Origin: Pseudomonadota bacterium
GTDB taxonomy: Bacteria > Pseudomonadota > Gammaproteobacteria > Burkholderiales > Rhodocyclaceae
Direction of reading: 5' to 3'
DNA: 64,000 nucleotides
Assembly: GCA_008501585.1 (NCBI GenBank)
Contig: QQUN01000052.1
Coordinates: 1 to 64,000 of the forward strand
In this document: one piece after another, positions 42,836-51,580 of the stretch
Position numbering within the stretch: the stretch's first letter is position 1
Layout: each line of letters begins with the position of its first letter
Position numbers and translations under genes: made by a program
The notes under the pieces: model-generated
The model's input: the letters and a program-made list of their open reading frames with translations, nothing else
What the model was told of the DNA's origin: nothing
The model's database searches: none

Positions 42836-43642
42836 ATGGCGCATGTTTTCGACACGATCACCCTCGAGATGTCCGAGGGCGTGGCCACCCTGACCCTCAA
42901 CCGGCCCGACCGGCTCAACAGCTTCACCGACGCCATGCACGCCGAAGTGCGCGCCGCGCTCGACGCGATCCGTGCCGGCCGCGCCGACGGCACGGTGCGC
43001 GCCATGGTGCTGACCGGCGCCGGCCGCGGCTTCTGTGCCGGGCAGGATCTGTCGGACCGCAGCGTGTCGGCCGGCGATGCCGCGCCGGACCTGGGCGCCT
43101 CGGTCGAGAAGAACTACAAGCCCCTTGTGATGGCACTGCGCGAGATGGACATGCCGGTGATTGCCGCCGTCAACGGTGTGGCCGCCGGCGCCGGTGCCAA
43201 CCTGGCGCTGGCCTGCGACCTGGTGTTCGCCGCGCGCTCGGCGAGCTTCATCCAGGCCTTCTGCAAGCTGGGGCTGATCCCCGACACCGGCGGCACCTGG
43301 AGCCTGCCGCGCCTCTTGGGCCCCGCCCGCGCCATGGGCCTGGCGATGCTCGGCGACAAGTTGCCGGCCGAACAGGCCGAAGCCTGGGGCCTGATCTGGA
43401 AGTGTGTGGACGACGCCGATCTGATGCCGACGGTCGTCGCGCTGGCCCGCCAGATGGCGGCCGGCCCGACCTTCGGCTTTGCCCAGACCAAGAAGGCCAT
43501 CTGGGCCAGCTCGACGCAGGACTTCGCCACCCAGCTCGACATGGAGCGCGACATGATGCGCGCCTGTGGCCAGTCGGACGACTACCGCGAGGGCGTGGCC
43601 GCCTTCATGGAAAAGCGCGCGCCGCGCTTTACGGGGTGCTGA
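42836..43642 (+). CDS. paaG: PaaG, ring-1,2-epoxyphenylacetyl-CoA isomerase
   Basis: A 268-residue crotonase-fold enzyme converting the phenylacetyl-CoA epoxide to the seven-membered oxepin-CoA. LTGAGRGFCAGQDLSDR is the oxyanion-hole segment and FCKLGLIPDTGGTWSLPRLL contains the catalytic Asp region of PaaG. GVAAGAGANLALACDLVFAA is the second hole strand. AAGGA lies before the ATG. It starts the rightward arm and is followed after three bases by paaH, so they are coupled. Confidence 0.95.
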   Translation: MAHVFDTITLEMSEGVATLTLNRPDRLNSFTDAMHAEVRAALDAIRAGRADGTVRAMVLTGAGRGFCAGQDLSDRSVSAGDAAPDLGASVEKNYKPLVMALREMDMPVIAAVNGVAAGAGANLALACDLVFAARSASFIQAFCKLGLIPDTGGTWSLPRLLGPARAMGLAMLGDKLPAEQAEAWGLIWKCVDDADLMPTVVALARQMAAGPTFGFAQTKKAIWASSTQDFATQLDMERDMMRACGQSDDYREGVAAFMEKRAPRFTGC

Positions 43643-43645
43643 GCG

Positions 43646-45172
43646 ATGCGCGCGTTGAAGACCTCCGACAAGGTGCTGGTGATCGGCGCTGGCGCCATGG
43701 GCAGCGGCATCGCCCATGTGGCCGCCGTGGCCGGCCACACCGTCTATCTGTATGACATGCAGGCCGAGGCGGTCGCGCGTGGCTGCGCCGGCATCGCCAG
43801 GGATCTGGACTTTCTGGTCAGCCGCGACAAGCTTGGCCGCGAGGCCGCCGACGCGGCGCTGGCGCGGGTGCTGCCGATCGGCAATCTATCCGATGCGCAG
43901 GATGCGCGGCTGGCGATCGAAGCCATCGTCGAGCGGCTCGACGTCAAGCAGACGCTGTTCGCCGAGCTTGAGGCCATCCTCGCGCCCGAGGCGATCCTCG
44001 CCACCAATACCTCCTCCCTGTCGATCACCGCCCTGGCTGCGCCGCTGGCGCGCCCCGGCAACGTGGTCGGCATGCACTTCTTCAACCCCGCACCGCGCAT
44101 GAAGCTGGTCGAAGTGGTGTCGGGCCTGGCCACCGCGCCGGCCGTGGCGCAGACCGTCCATGCCACCGCCGGTGTGTGGGGCAAGGTGCCGGTGTTCGCC
44201 AAGTCCACACCGGGCTTCATCGTCAATCGCGTGGCGCGCCCCTACTATGGCGAGGCGCTGCGTGTGTTGGCCGAGCAGGCCGCCACGCCGGCCACGCTGG
44301 ATGCGGTGATGCGCGAGGGCTGCGGCTTTCCGATGGGGCCGTTCGAGCTGATGGACCTGATCGGCCACGATGTGAATCACGCGGTCAGCCAGTCGGTGTA
44401 TGCCGCCTGCTTCAACGACAGCCGCTACACCCCGCATCTGATCCAGCAGGAACTGGTCCATGCCGGGCGCCTCGGCCGCAAGAGCGGTCAGGGCTTCTAC
44501 GCCTACGGTGAGGGGGCTGCGTTGCCGGCGCCGGCAGATCTGCCACTCGCCCCGGCGGCGCGGCGGGTGCGCGTGGTGGGCGACCTCGGCCCCGCCGCGG
44601 CGCTGATCGTCCGTCTCGAACAGGCGGGCCTCACCGTCGAGCGCACCGCCGGCACGGGCCACGGCTGGCTGGAGATCGGCGCGGCGCGGCTGATGCTCAG
44701 CGACGGGCGCACCGCCACCCGGCGTGCGGTCGACAGCGGCTTCGATCATGTGGTGCTGTTCGACCTGTGCCTGGACTTTGCCAAGACCCCGCGTCTGACC
44801 CTCAGCGCCGCCGACCCCTGCGGCCGCGGCGCGCTGGCGGACGTGATCGGCACCTTGCAGGCGGCCGGCTTCAAGGTGGCCCAGCTCGATGATGTGGCCG
44901 GCCTGCTGGCGCTGCGCACGGTGGCCATGCTGGCCAACGAGGCGGCCGACGCGGTGCTCGCCGGCATCGGCTCGGCGGCCGACATCGACACCGCCATGCG
45001 CTACGGCACCAACTATCCGCTGGGGCCGCTGGCCTGGGCCGACCGGCTCGGCCCGGCCTTTATCGCCGAGGTGCTCGACCACCTGCGCGCGCATTATGTC
45101 GATACCCGCTACCGCCTCTCGCCGCTGCTGCAACGCAAGGCGCTGACCGGCGCCACCTTTCATGCCCACTGA
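43646..45172 (+). CDS. paaH: PaaH, 3-hydroxyadipyl-CoA dehydrogenase
   Basis: A 508-residue NAD-dependent dehydrogenase for the beta-oxidation steps. The Rossmann motif VIGAGAMGSGIAHVAAVAGH is at the start; TNTSSLSITALAAPLARPGN and GMHFFNPAPRMKLVEVV hold active-site residues. A second C-terminal 3HCDH domain starts after residue 400 (LRTVAMLANEAADAVLAGIG), giving the two-domain length usual for PaaH. It produces 3-oxoadipyl-CoA. The 3' end overlaps an alternative start of paaI. Confidence 0.95.
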   Translation: MRALKTSDKVLVIGAGAMGSGIAHVAAVAGHTVYLYDMQAEAVARGCAGIARDLDFLVSRDKLGREAADAALARVLPIGNLSDAQDARLAIEAIVERLDVKQTLFAELEAILAPEAILATNTSSLSITALAAPLARPGNVVGMHFFNPAPRMKLVEVVSGLATAPAVAQTVHATAGVWGKVPVFAKSTPGFIVNRVARPYYGEALRVLAEQAATPATLDAVMREGCGFPMGPFELMDLIGHDVNHAVSQSVYAACFNDSRYTPHLIQQELVHAGRLGRKSGQGFYAYGEGAALPAPADLPLAPAARRVRVVGDLGPAAALIVRLEQAGLTVERTAGTGHGWLEIGAARLMLSDGRTATRRAVDSGFDHVVLFDLCLDFAKTPRLTLSAADPCGRGALADVIGTLQAAGFKVAQLDDVAGLLALRTVAMLANEAADAVLAGIGSAADIDTAMRYGTNYPLGPLAWADRLGPAFIAEVLDHLRAHYVDTRYRLSPLLQRKALTGATFHAH

Positions 45173-45182
45173 CACGAGCCCC

Positions 45183-45626
45183 ATGGACGCCAAGACACTC
45201 ACCCCCCAGCAGATCGCCGAACAGGTGCGCGACACCATGTTCGCCAACGACCAGGCCTCGCGCGGCCTGGGCATGGAATTCATCGAGGTCGGCCCCGGCC
45301 GCGCCACGTTGACCATGACCGTGCGCGCCGACATGCTCAACGGCTTCGCCATCATCCATGGCGGCTTCGTCACCACCCTGGCCGACTCGGCCTTTGCCTT
45401 CGCCTGCAACAGCTACAACGAGCAGACGGTGGCCTCGGGCATCAGCGTCGACTTCATCGCGCCGGCGCGCGAGGGCGACGTGCTGACCGCCACGGCGCGC
45501 GAGGTGGCGCTGTCGGGCCGCACCGGGGTGTACGACATCACCGTCACCAACCAGCACGGCGCCACCATTGCCGTGATGCGGGGCAAGAGCTACCGGCTCA
45601 AGGGCCGGGCGGTGTTCCCGCAGTAA
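45183..45626 (+). CDS. paaI: PaaI, hydroxyphenylacetyl-CoA thioesterase
   Basis: A 147-residue hotdog thioesterase that releases CoA from non-productive ring-hydroxylated intermediates. FAIIHGGFVTTLADSAFAFA is the PaaI-type motif with the catalytic Asp. The start MDAKTLTPQQ is favoured; an ATG seven codons earlier, overlapping paaH, is also possible and neither has a strong ribosome site. Between paaH and paaK in the same direction. Confidence 0.93.
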   Translation: MDAKTLTPQQIAEQVRDTMFANDQASRGLGMEFIEVGPGRATLTMTVRADMLNGFAIIHGGFVTTLADSAFAFACNSYNEQTVASGISVDFIAPAREGDVLTATAREVALSGRTGVYDITVTNQHGATIAVMRGKSYRLKGRAVFPQ

Positions 45627-45701
45627 AGACATCCACGCGGCGGCGCGACATAAAAAGACCAGGCGCCGCCGAGACCAGAGACAGGGACGAGGAGACAAAC
45701 C

Positions 45702-47024
45702 ATGACCTGCAAGATGCCCGCGCCGGGCGACCTCGAAGCGATCGAAACCGCGAGTCGCGACGAGTTGCAAGCCACCCAGCTCAAGCGCATGCAGTGGAGC
45801 GTGCAGCACGCCTACGACAACGTGCCACACTACAAGCGGAAGTTCGACGAAGCCGGCGTGCACCCGAGCGACCTGAAGACGCTGGCCGACCTGGCCAGGT
45901 TCCCCTTCACCGGCAAGCAGGACCTGCGCGACAACTACCCCTTCGGGCTGTTCGCCGTGCCGCGCGAGAAGGTGGTGCGGGTGCATGCCTCGTCGGGCAC
46001 CACCGGCAAGCCGACGGTGGTCGGCTACACCTCGCGCGACATCGACACCTGGGCGCGGGTGGTGGCGCGCTCGATCCGCGCCTCGGGCGGGCGGGCCGGC
46101 GACATCGTGCATGTGTCCTACGGCTACGGCCTGTTCACCGGCGGCCTGGGCGCGCACTACGGTGCCGAGAAGCTCGGCTGTACGGTGATCCCGATGTCCG
46201 GCGGGCAGACCGAGAAGCAGATCCAGATCATCCAGGACTTCAAGCCCGACATCATCATGGTCACGCCGTCCTACATGCTGACCATCCTCGACGAGATGGA
46301 GCGCATGGGCATCGACCCCAAGAGCACCTCGCTCAAGATCGGCATCTTCGGGGCCGAGCCCTGGACGCACGCCATGCGTCAGGCCATGGAAGAGCGCTCG
46401 GGCATGGACGCGGTGGACATCTACGGCCTGTCCGAAGTGATGGGGCCGGGCGTAGCCAACGAGTGCATCGAGAGCAAGGACGGCCCGGTGATCTGGGAGG
46501 ACCACTTCTACCCCGAGATCATCGACCCGATTACCGGCGAAGTGCTGCCCGACGGCGAAGAGGGCGAGCTGGTGTTCACCACTCTGAGCAAGGAAGCGCT
46601 GCCGGCGATCCGCTACCGCACCCGCGACCTCACCCGCCTGCTACCGCCGACCTCGCGCAGCATGCGCCGCATGGCCAAGATCACCGGCCGCTCGGACGAC
46701 ATGCTGATCATCCGCGGCGTGAACGTGTTCCCGACCCAGATCGAGGAGCTGATCTGCAAGATGCCCAAGCTCGCGCCCCAGTATCTGCTGGAGGTCGACA
46801 AGCAGGGCCACATGGATACCCTGACGGTGAAGGTCGAGACCAACCCCGAGGTGCCGGTCGGCCGTCATCCGGAACAGAAGGAAGCGTTGGCCAGGGAGCT
46901 GACGCATCACATCAAGAGCCTGATCGGCGTGTCCGCCAAGGTCATCGTCGGCGATCCGTTCAGCATCGAGCGGGTCACCGTCGGCAAGGCCAAGCGGGTC
47001 ATCGATCGCCGCCCCAAAGACTGA
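45702..47024 (+). CDS. paaK: PaaK, phenylacetate-CoA ligase
   Basis: A 440-residue adenylate-forming enzyme that makes phenylacetyl-CoA from phenylacetate, ATP and CoA, the entry reaction. HASSGTTGKPTVVGYTSRDI is the AMP-binding loop, YGYGLFTGGLGAHYGAEKLG a substrate region, and DMLIIRGVNVFPTQIEE, then KAKRVIDRRP the C-terminal domain with the catalytic Lys. GAGGAGA precedes the ATG. Its stop codon is overlapped by an inverted-repeat element. Confidence 0.96.
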   Translation: MTCKMPAPGDLEAIETASRDELQATQLKRMQWSVQHAYDNVPHYKRKFDEAGVHPSDLKTLADLARFPFTGKQDLRDNYPFGLFAVPREKVVRVHASSGTTGKPTVVGYTSRDIDTWARVVARSIRASGGRAGDIVHVSYGYGLFTGGLGAHYGAEKLGCTVIPMSGGQTEKQIQIIQDFKPDIIMVTPSYMLTILDEMERMGIDPKSTSLKIGIFGAEPWTHAMRQAMEERSGMDAVDIYGLSEVMGPGVANECIESKDGPVIWEDHFYPEIIDPITGEVLPDGEEGELVFTTLSKEALPAIRYRTRDLTRLLPPTSRSMRRMAKITGRSDDMLIIRGVNVFPTQIEELICKMPKLAPQYLLEVDKQGHMDTLTVKVETNPEVPVGRHPEQKEALARELTHHIKSLIGVSAKVIVGDPFSIERVTVGKAKRVIDRRPKD

Positions 47025-47144
47025 GTGTATGAATAGACCTACTGCGCGGCTCGATTCCGCCCCTGCGATGCTCGCCGTACTACCCGTACGGCTGCGCTTC
47101 TCGGAACGGACTCGAACCGCTCGCGACGGTCTCTTCACACACTC
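47023..47144. repeat. inverted-repeat element flush with the paaK stop codon
   Basis: Arms GAGTGTATGAATAGACC and GGTCTCTTCACACACTC (two mismatches) enclose about 88 bases with smaller nested palindromes such as CCGTACTACCCGTACGG. The left arm overlaps the TGA of paaK by two bases. It shares the TGTGAA core and layout of the elements behind arsA and rhlE but differs in outer sequence. It separates paaK from paaA in the run of genes. Confidence 0.65.
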
Positions 47145-47171
47145 CGCTGAAATTTGATTAAGGAGCGCTCA

Positions 47172-48173
47172 ATGTATACCCAAGCACTCGACATCCCCGG
47201 CCAGCAGCCCAAGGGCAAGCCCGATGCGGTCGAGAACGCCGCCTACCAGGCCGAGTTCGACGCGCGCATCGACGCCGGCGCGACCATCGAAGCCAAGGAC
47301 TGGATGCCCGAGGCCTATCGCAAGACGCTGATCCGCCAGATCAGCCAGCATGCGCATTCCGAGATTGTCGGCATGCTGCCCGAGGGCAACTGGATCAGCC
47401 GTGCGCCCAGCCTCAAGCGCAAGGCCATCTTGCTGGCCAAGGTGCAGGACGAGGGCGGCCACGGCCTCTACCTCTACGCCGCCGCCGAGACGCTCGGCGT
47501 GTCGCGCGACGAGCTGACCGAGGCGCTGCTCTCGGGCAAGGCCAAGTACAGCTCCATCTTCAACTACCCGACGCTCAACTGGGCGGACGTGGGCGTGATC
47601 GGCTGGCTGGTCGACGGCGCGGCGATCATGAACCAGATCCCGCTGTGCAAGTGCAGCTACGGCCCCTACGCCCGCGCCATGGTGCGGGTGTGCAAGGAGG
47701 AGTCCTTCCACCAGCGCCAGGGCTACGACGCCCTGCTGGCGATGATGGGTGGCACCGAGGCGCAGCGCGAGATGGTGCAGGACGCGGTCAATCGCTGGTG
47801 GTGGCCGTCGCTGATGATGTTCGGCCCGCATGACGCCGACTCGCCCAACTCGGGCCAGAGCATGCGCTGGGGCATCAAGCGCATCTCCAACGACGACCTG
47901 CGCCAGAAGTTCGTCGACGCCACGGTGCCGCAGGCCGAGGTGCTCGGCGTGACCCTGCCCGACCCCGACCTGACATGGAACGAGGACCGCGGCCACTACG
48001 ACTTCGGCACCATCGACTGGGACGAATTCTGGAACGTGGTGAACGGCCACGGCCAGTGCAACGTCGACCGCCTGGCCACCCGCGTCAAGGCCTGGGAAGA
48101 CGGCGCCTGGGTGCGCGAAGCGGCGATTGCCCACGCCGAAAAACAGGCGGCCCGCGAGAAGGCTGCCGCTTGA
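47172..48173 (+). CDS. paaA: PaaA, catalytic subunit of phenylacetyl-CoA epoxidase
   Basis: A 333-residue di-iron oxygenase subunit that, with PaaB, C and E, converts phenylacetyl-CoA to the 1,2-epoxide. Iron-ligand motifs: [25 protein letters not shown] and [29 protein letters not shown]-like and [11 protein letters not shown] segments fit the family. AAGGAG lies at correct distance from the ATG. It starts paaABCDE. The TGA overlaps an alternative start for paaB. Confidence 0.97.
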   Translation: MYTQALDIPGQQPKGKPDAVENAAYQAEFDARIDAGATIEAKDWMPEAYRKTLIRQISQHAHSEIVGMLPEGNWISRAPSLKRKAILLAKVQDEGGHGLYLYAAAETLGVSRDELTEALLSGKAKYSSIFNYPTLNWADVGVIGWLVDGAAIMNQIPLCKCSYGPYARAMVRVCKEESFHQRQGYDALLAMMGGTEAQREMVQDAVNRWWWPSLMMFGPHDADSPNSGQSMRWGIKRISNDDLRQKFVDATVPQAEVLGVTLPDPDLTWNEDRGHYDFGTIDWDEFWNVVNGHGQCNVDRLATRVKAWEDGAWVREAAIAHAEKQAAREKAAA

Positions 48174-48193
48174 TGACGACAACGGAGAACATC

Positions 48194-48481
48194 ATGGAAC
48201 GCAAGGAATGGCCGCTGTGGGAAATTTTCGTCCGCAGCAAGAACGGCCTCGATCACAAGCACTGTGGCAGCGTGCATGCCACTGACGCACGCATGGCCCT
48301 GCAGGTCGCGCGTGATGTGTACACCCGCCGCCAGGAAGGCGTGTCGATCTGGGCCGTGAAGGCCTCGGACATCGTCGCCTCCGACCCGGATGCCAAGCCC
48401 GAGCTGTTCGATCCGGCCGAAGACAAGATCTACCGGCACCCGACCTTCTACAAGCTGCCCGACGAAGTGGACCACATGTGA
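48194..48481 (+). CDS. paaB: PaaB subunit of phenylacetyl-CoA epoxidase
   Basis: A 95-residue bridging subunit of the epoxidase. MERKEWPLWEIFVRSKNGLD is the family's standard N-terminus and EDKIYRHPTFYKLPDEVDHM its C-terminus. The ATG preceded by GGAG at seven bases was chosen; an upstream ATG overlapping the paaA stop would add seven residues. The stop overlaps paaC by one base. Confidence 0.96.
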   Translation: MERKEWPLWEIFVRSKNGLDHKHCGSVHATDARMALQVARDVYTRRQEGVSIWAVKASDIVASDPDAKPELFDPAEDKIYRHPTFYKLPDEVDHM

Positions 48482-49257
48482 TGGGGGCGCAAATGACGAT
48501 GCAGACCACCCCCGAGCACCTGGAGTACGTGCTGCGCCTCGGCGACGCGGCGCTGATCCACGGCCAGCGCCTGTCCGAGTGGTGCGGCCACGCGCCGGTG
48601 CTCGAAGAAGACATGGCCATGGCCAACATGGCGCTCGACCTCATCGGCCAGGCGCGCCTGCTGCTGACCCACGCCGGCAAGCTCGAAGGGCAGGGGCGCG
48701 ACGAAGACGCGCTGGCCTTCCTGCGCCACGAGGGCCAGTACCGCAACCCGACGCTGTGCGAGATGCCCAACACGGACTTCGCCCACACGATCGTCAAGGC
48801 CTTCCTGCTCGGTAGCTTCAACCTGCTGCTGTGGGAGCGCCTCGGCGGCTCGGGCGATGCCGAGCTGGCGGCGATTGCCGCCAAGAGCCTGAAGGAAGCG
48901 CGCTACCACGCCGAGCACACCGGCGACTGGGTGATCCGCCTCGGCGACGGCACCGAGGAGAGCCACCGCCGTGCCCAGGCCGCGCTCGACGTGCTGTGGC
49001 CCTACACCAACGAGCTGTTCGCCCCCAACGCCACGGATGATGCCGTGTCCGCCGCCGGCATCGGCCCGGCCTGGGCCGAACTGGCGGCGGAGTGGGAGGC
49101 CGCCGTGCTGCCGGTGCTCAAGGCGGCCACGCTGACCGTGCCGGCGCGCACGCCCTTCCAGAGCTACGGCAAGTTCGGTCGCCACAGCGAGTACATGGGC
49201 CACTTGCTGGCCCACATGCAGCACCTGCCGCGCAGCTTCCCCGGCGCGACGTGGTGA
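48481..49257 (+). CDS. paaC: PaaC structural subunit of phenylacetyl-CoA epoxidase
   Basis: A 258-residue ferritin-like subunit, homologous to PaaA but non-catalytic. LRLGDAALIHGQRLSEWCGH and LEEDMAMANMALDLIGQARL are typical; the iron-ligand set is incomplete. It supports the PaaA dimer in the complex. The start overlaps the paaB stop (TGATG); ATG codons at 48493 or further in are alternatives. The end overlaps a possible GTG start of paaD. Confidence 0.95.
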   Translation: MGAQMTMQTTPEHLEYVLRLGDAALIHGQRLSEWCGHAPVLEEDMAMANMALDLIGQARLLLTHAGKLEGQGRDEDALAFLRHEGQYRNPTLCEMPNTDFAHTIVKAFLLGSFNLLLWERLGGSGDAELAAIAAKSLKEARYHAEHTGDWVIRLGDGTEESHRRAQAALDVLWPYTNELFAPNATDDAVSAAGIGPAWAELAAEWEAAVLPVLKAATLTVPARTPFQSYGKFGRHSEYMGHLLAHMQHLPRSFPGATW

Positions 49258-49262
49258 CCGCG

Positions 49263-49751
49263 ATGCTGACCGAAGCCCAGGCCTGGCAGGCGCTCGACGC
49301 AGTGGAAGACCCGGAGATCCCGGTGGTCTCGGTCACCGAGCTGGGCATCGTGCGCGAGGTCGTCGCCGAGGGCGATGCGCTGCGCGTGGTGGTCACGCCC
49401 ACCTACAGCGGCTGCCCGGCCACCGAACTGATCGCCGAGAGCATCGTCGATGCGCTCAAGGCGGCCGGCGCCGGTGCGGTGACGGTCGAGACCCGGCTGT
49501 CGCCGGCCTGGAGCACCGACTGGATCGCCGACGATGCGCGCGCCAAGCTGCGCGCCTACGGCATCGTGCCGCCGCAGTCGGCGGCGCCGGGCGGCGGCCA
49601 GGTGGTGCGCTTCATGTCGCGCACCCTGCCGTGCCCGCGCTGCGGCTCGACGCGCACCACGCGCCTGTCCGAATTCGGTTCCACCGCCTGCAAGGCGCTG
49701 TATCGCTGCGAAGACTGCCGCGAACCCTTCGAATACTTCAAACCGATCTGA
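49263..49751 (+). CDS. paaD: PaaD, iron-sulfur/DUF59 assembly protein of the epoxidase
   Basis: A 162-residue protein needed for epoxidase maturation. The N-terminal DUF59/MIP18 module is AVEDPEIPVVSVTELGIVRE followed by YSGCPATELIAESI; the C-terminus has a four-Cys zinc-like site (CPRCGS and CEDC). The ATG was chosen; a GTG nine bases upstream overlaps the paaC stop and could also serve. Located directly before paaE with a 20-base gap. Confidence 0.94.
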   Translation: MLTEAQAWQALDAVEDPEIPVVSVTELGIVREVVAEGDALRVVVTPTYSGCPATELIAESIVDALKAAGAGAVTVETRLSPAWSTDWIADDARAKLRAYGIVPPQSAAPGGGQVVRFMSRTLPCPRCGSTRTTRLSEFGSTACKALYRCEDCREPFEYFKPI

Positions 49752-49771
49752 AAAAGCTCGGGAGAGAGCGC

Positions 49772-50842
49772 ATGAACCCCAAATTCCACCCCCTCAAGAT
49801 TGCCGAAGTGCGGCGCGAGACGGCCGACTCGGTGAGCCTGCGCTTTGCCGTGCCGGCCGAATTGGCCGAGGACTACCGCTTCGTGCAGGGCCAGCACCTG
49901 ACGCTCAAGGCCCGTGTCGACGGTCAGGATGTGCGCCGCTCCTATTCCATCTGCGCTGGTGTCGATGACGGCGAGCTGCGCGTGGCCATCAAGCAGGTCA
50001 AGGGCGGCCTGTTCTCCAGCTGGGTCAACGGCGGCGCCCTCAAGGCCGGCGACACCGTCGAGGTGATGACGCCGGAGGGGCGCTTCCACGCCCCGCTCGA
50101 TGCGGCCAATGCCAAGCACTATGTGGCCTTTGCCGCCGGCAGCGGCATCACCCCGATCCTCTCGCTGATCAAGACCACGCTGGCGCGCGAGCCGGGCAGC
50201 CGCTTCACCCTGGTGTATGGCAACCGCGGCACCAAGAGCGTGATGTTCGGCGAGGCGCTGGAGGACATCAAGAACCGCTACCTGACCCGCTTCACCTTCT
50301 ACTCGCTGTTCTCGCGTGAGGCGCAGGACGTGCCCCTGTTCAACGGTCGGCTCGACCAGGCCAAGGTGGCCGCCTTCCTCGACACGCTGATCCCGGTCGA
50401 CGACATCGACGAGGCCTTCATCTGCGGGCCCGGCGCGATGATCGACGAGGTCGAGGCGGCGCTCCTGGCCGCCGGCATGGACGCCGGCCATATCCACCTG
50501 GAGCGCTTCGGCGTGCCCGACGCGGCGCCCACCCATCATGCCGAGCCGGGCGATGCCGCGGCGGCGACCATCACCCTGATCCAGGACGGCCTGCGCCGCG
50601 AGGTGGCCTTCCGCAAGGACGACCCGTCGATCCTCGACGTGGCGCTGGGCGCCGGCATGGACCTGCCGTACGCCTGCAAGGGTGGGGTATGCTGCACCTG
50701 CCGCGCCAAGGTGCTCGAAGGCCGTGTCCGCATGGACAAGAACTTCGCCCTCGAGCAGACCGATGTGGACGCCGGCTATGTGCTCACCTGTCAGGCCCAT
50801 CCGCTCACCGAGCGGGTCGTCATCAGTTTTGACGAGCGTTGA
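49772..50842 (+). CDS. paaE: PaaE, reductase of phenylacetyl-CoA epoxidase
   Basis: A 356-residue NADPH-dependent flavin and 2Fe-2S reductase that feeds electrons to PaaA. The FAD domain has RRSYSICAGVDDGELRVAIK; the NADPH domain YVAFAAGSGITPILSLI; the C-terminal plant-type ferredoxin domain CKGGVCCTC followed by a distal Cys (VLTCQAHP). A GGAGAGAG site precedes the ATG. Last gene of paaABCDE; paaR begins about 50 bases on. Confidence 0.96.
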   Translation: MNPKFHPLKIAEVRRETADSVSLRFAVPAELAEDYRFVQGQHLTLKARVDGQDVRRSYSICAGVDDGELRVAIKQVKGGLFSSWVNGGALKAGDTVEVMTPEGRFHAPLDAANAKHYVAFAAGSGITPILSLIKTTLAREPGSRFTLVYGNRGTKSVMFGEALEDIKNRYLTRFTFYSLFSREAQDVPLFNGRLDQAKVAAFLDTLIPVDDIDEAFICGPGAMIDEVEAALLAAGMDAGHIHLERFGVPDAAPTHHAEPGDAAAATITLIQDGLRREVAFRKDDPSILDVALGAGMDLPYACKGGVCCTCRAKVLEGRVRMDKNFALEQTDVDAGYVLTCQAHPLTERVVISFDER

Positions 50843-50892
50843 GATGGTCGCCCCGACGGTGAGCGTTTTGCATTCGAACGGGCAACACACTC

Positions 50893-51516
50893 ATGGCACG
50901 AACCAAAGCAGCCAACCACGACCAGCAACGCAACGCCATCCTCGCGAAGGCGGCGGAGCTGTTTGCCGACAAGGGCTTTCACGCCACCTCCATGTCGCAG
51001 CTGGCGGCCGCCTGCGGCGTCTCCAAGCCACTGCTCTACCACTATGCCAAGGACAAGGCGGAGATGCTGTTCAGCGTGGCGGACAGCTACATGGACACGC
51101 TGGTGGATCTGGTCGACGAGGTCGAATCCGAGGCGCTGCCGCCGGAGGCGCATCTGCGCCGGCTGATCGCCCGTTTTCTCGAAACCTACGCCACGGCGCA
51201 CAGCCATCACCGCGTGCTGGTGCAGGACGTGCGACACCTGGACGAGGCGCCGCGCCAGCAGGTGGCCGACAAGGAACGGGCGGTGGTCGCGGCCTTCGCA
51301 CGGGCGGTGGCGGCGGTCGAACCGGGCATCAGCGTCAAGGGCCTGGACAAGGTCGTGGCGATGATCCTGTTCGGGATGATGAACTGGACCTTCACCTGGC
51401 TGCGCGCCAACGGCCCGCTGACCTACGAGGACATGGCGCCGCTGGTGACCGGCATCCTGCTCAACGGGGTGCACGGCACGCTGGGCGAGCGCAAGAACAC
51501 CAACGTGCCCGCCTGA
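50893..51516 (+). CDS. paaR: PaaR, TetR-family regulator of the paa genes
   Basis: A 207-residue TetR protein. HTH: ATSMSQLAAACGVSKPLLYH; the C-terminal domain (VRHLDEAPRQQVADKERAVV) would bind the effector, phenylacetyl-CoA in studied homologues. Its place between paaE and the thiolase gene, and the TetR-type palindrome in the paaN/paaG control region, support the assignment. The name rests on location and family and not on binding data. Confidence 0.88.
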   Translation: MARTKAANHDQQRNAILAKAAELFADKGFHATSMSQLAAACGVSKPLLYHYAKDKAEMLFSVADSYMDTLVDLVDEVESEALPPEAHLRRLIARFLETYATAHSHHRVLVQDVRHLDEAPRQQVADKERAVVAAFARAVAAVEPGISVKGLDKVVAMILFGMMNWTFTWLRANGPLTYEDMAPLVTGILLNGVHGTLGERKNTNVPA

Positions 51517-51580
51517 CGCGGCGCGCACCGGCCTGCGGGCCGGTGGCGACACGTCATCGGGCACATCGAGGGAGACTGAT

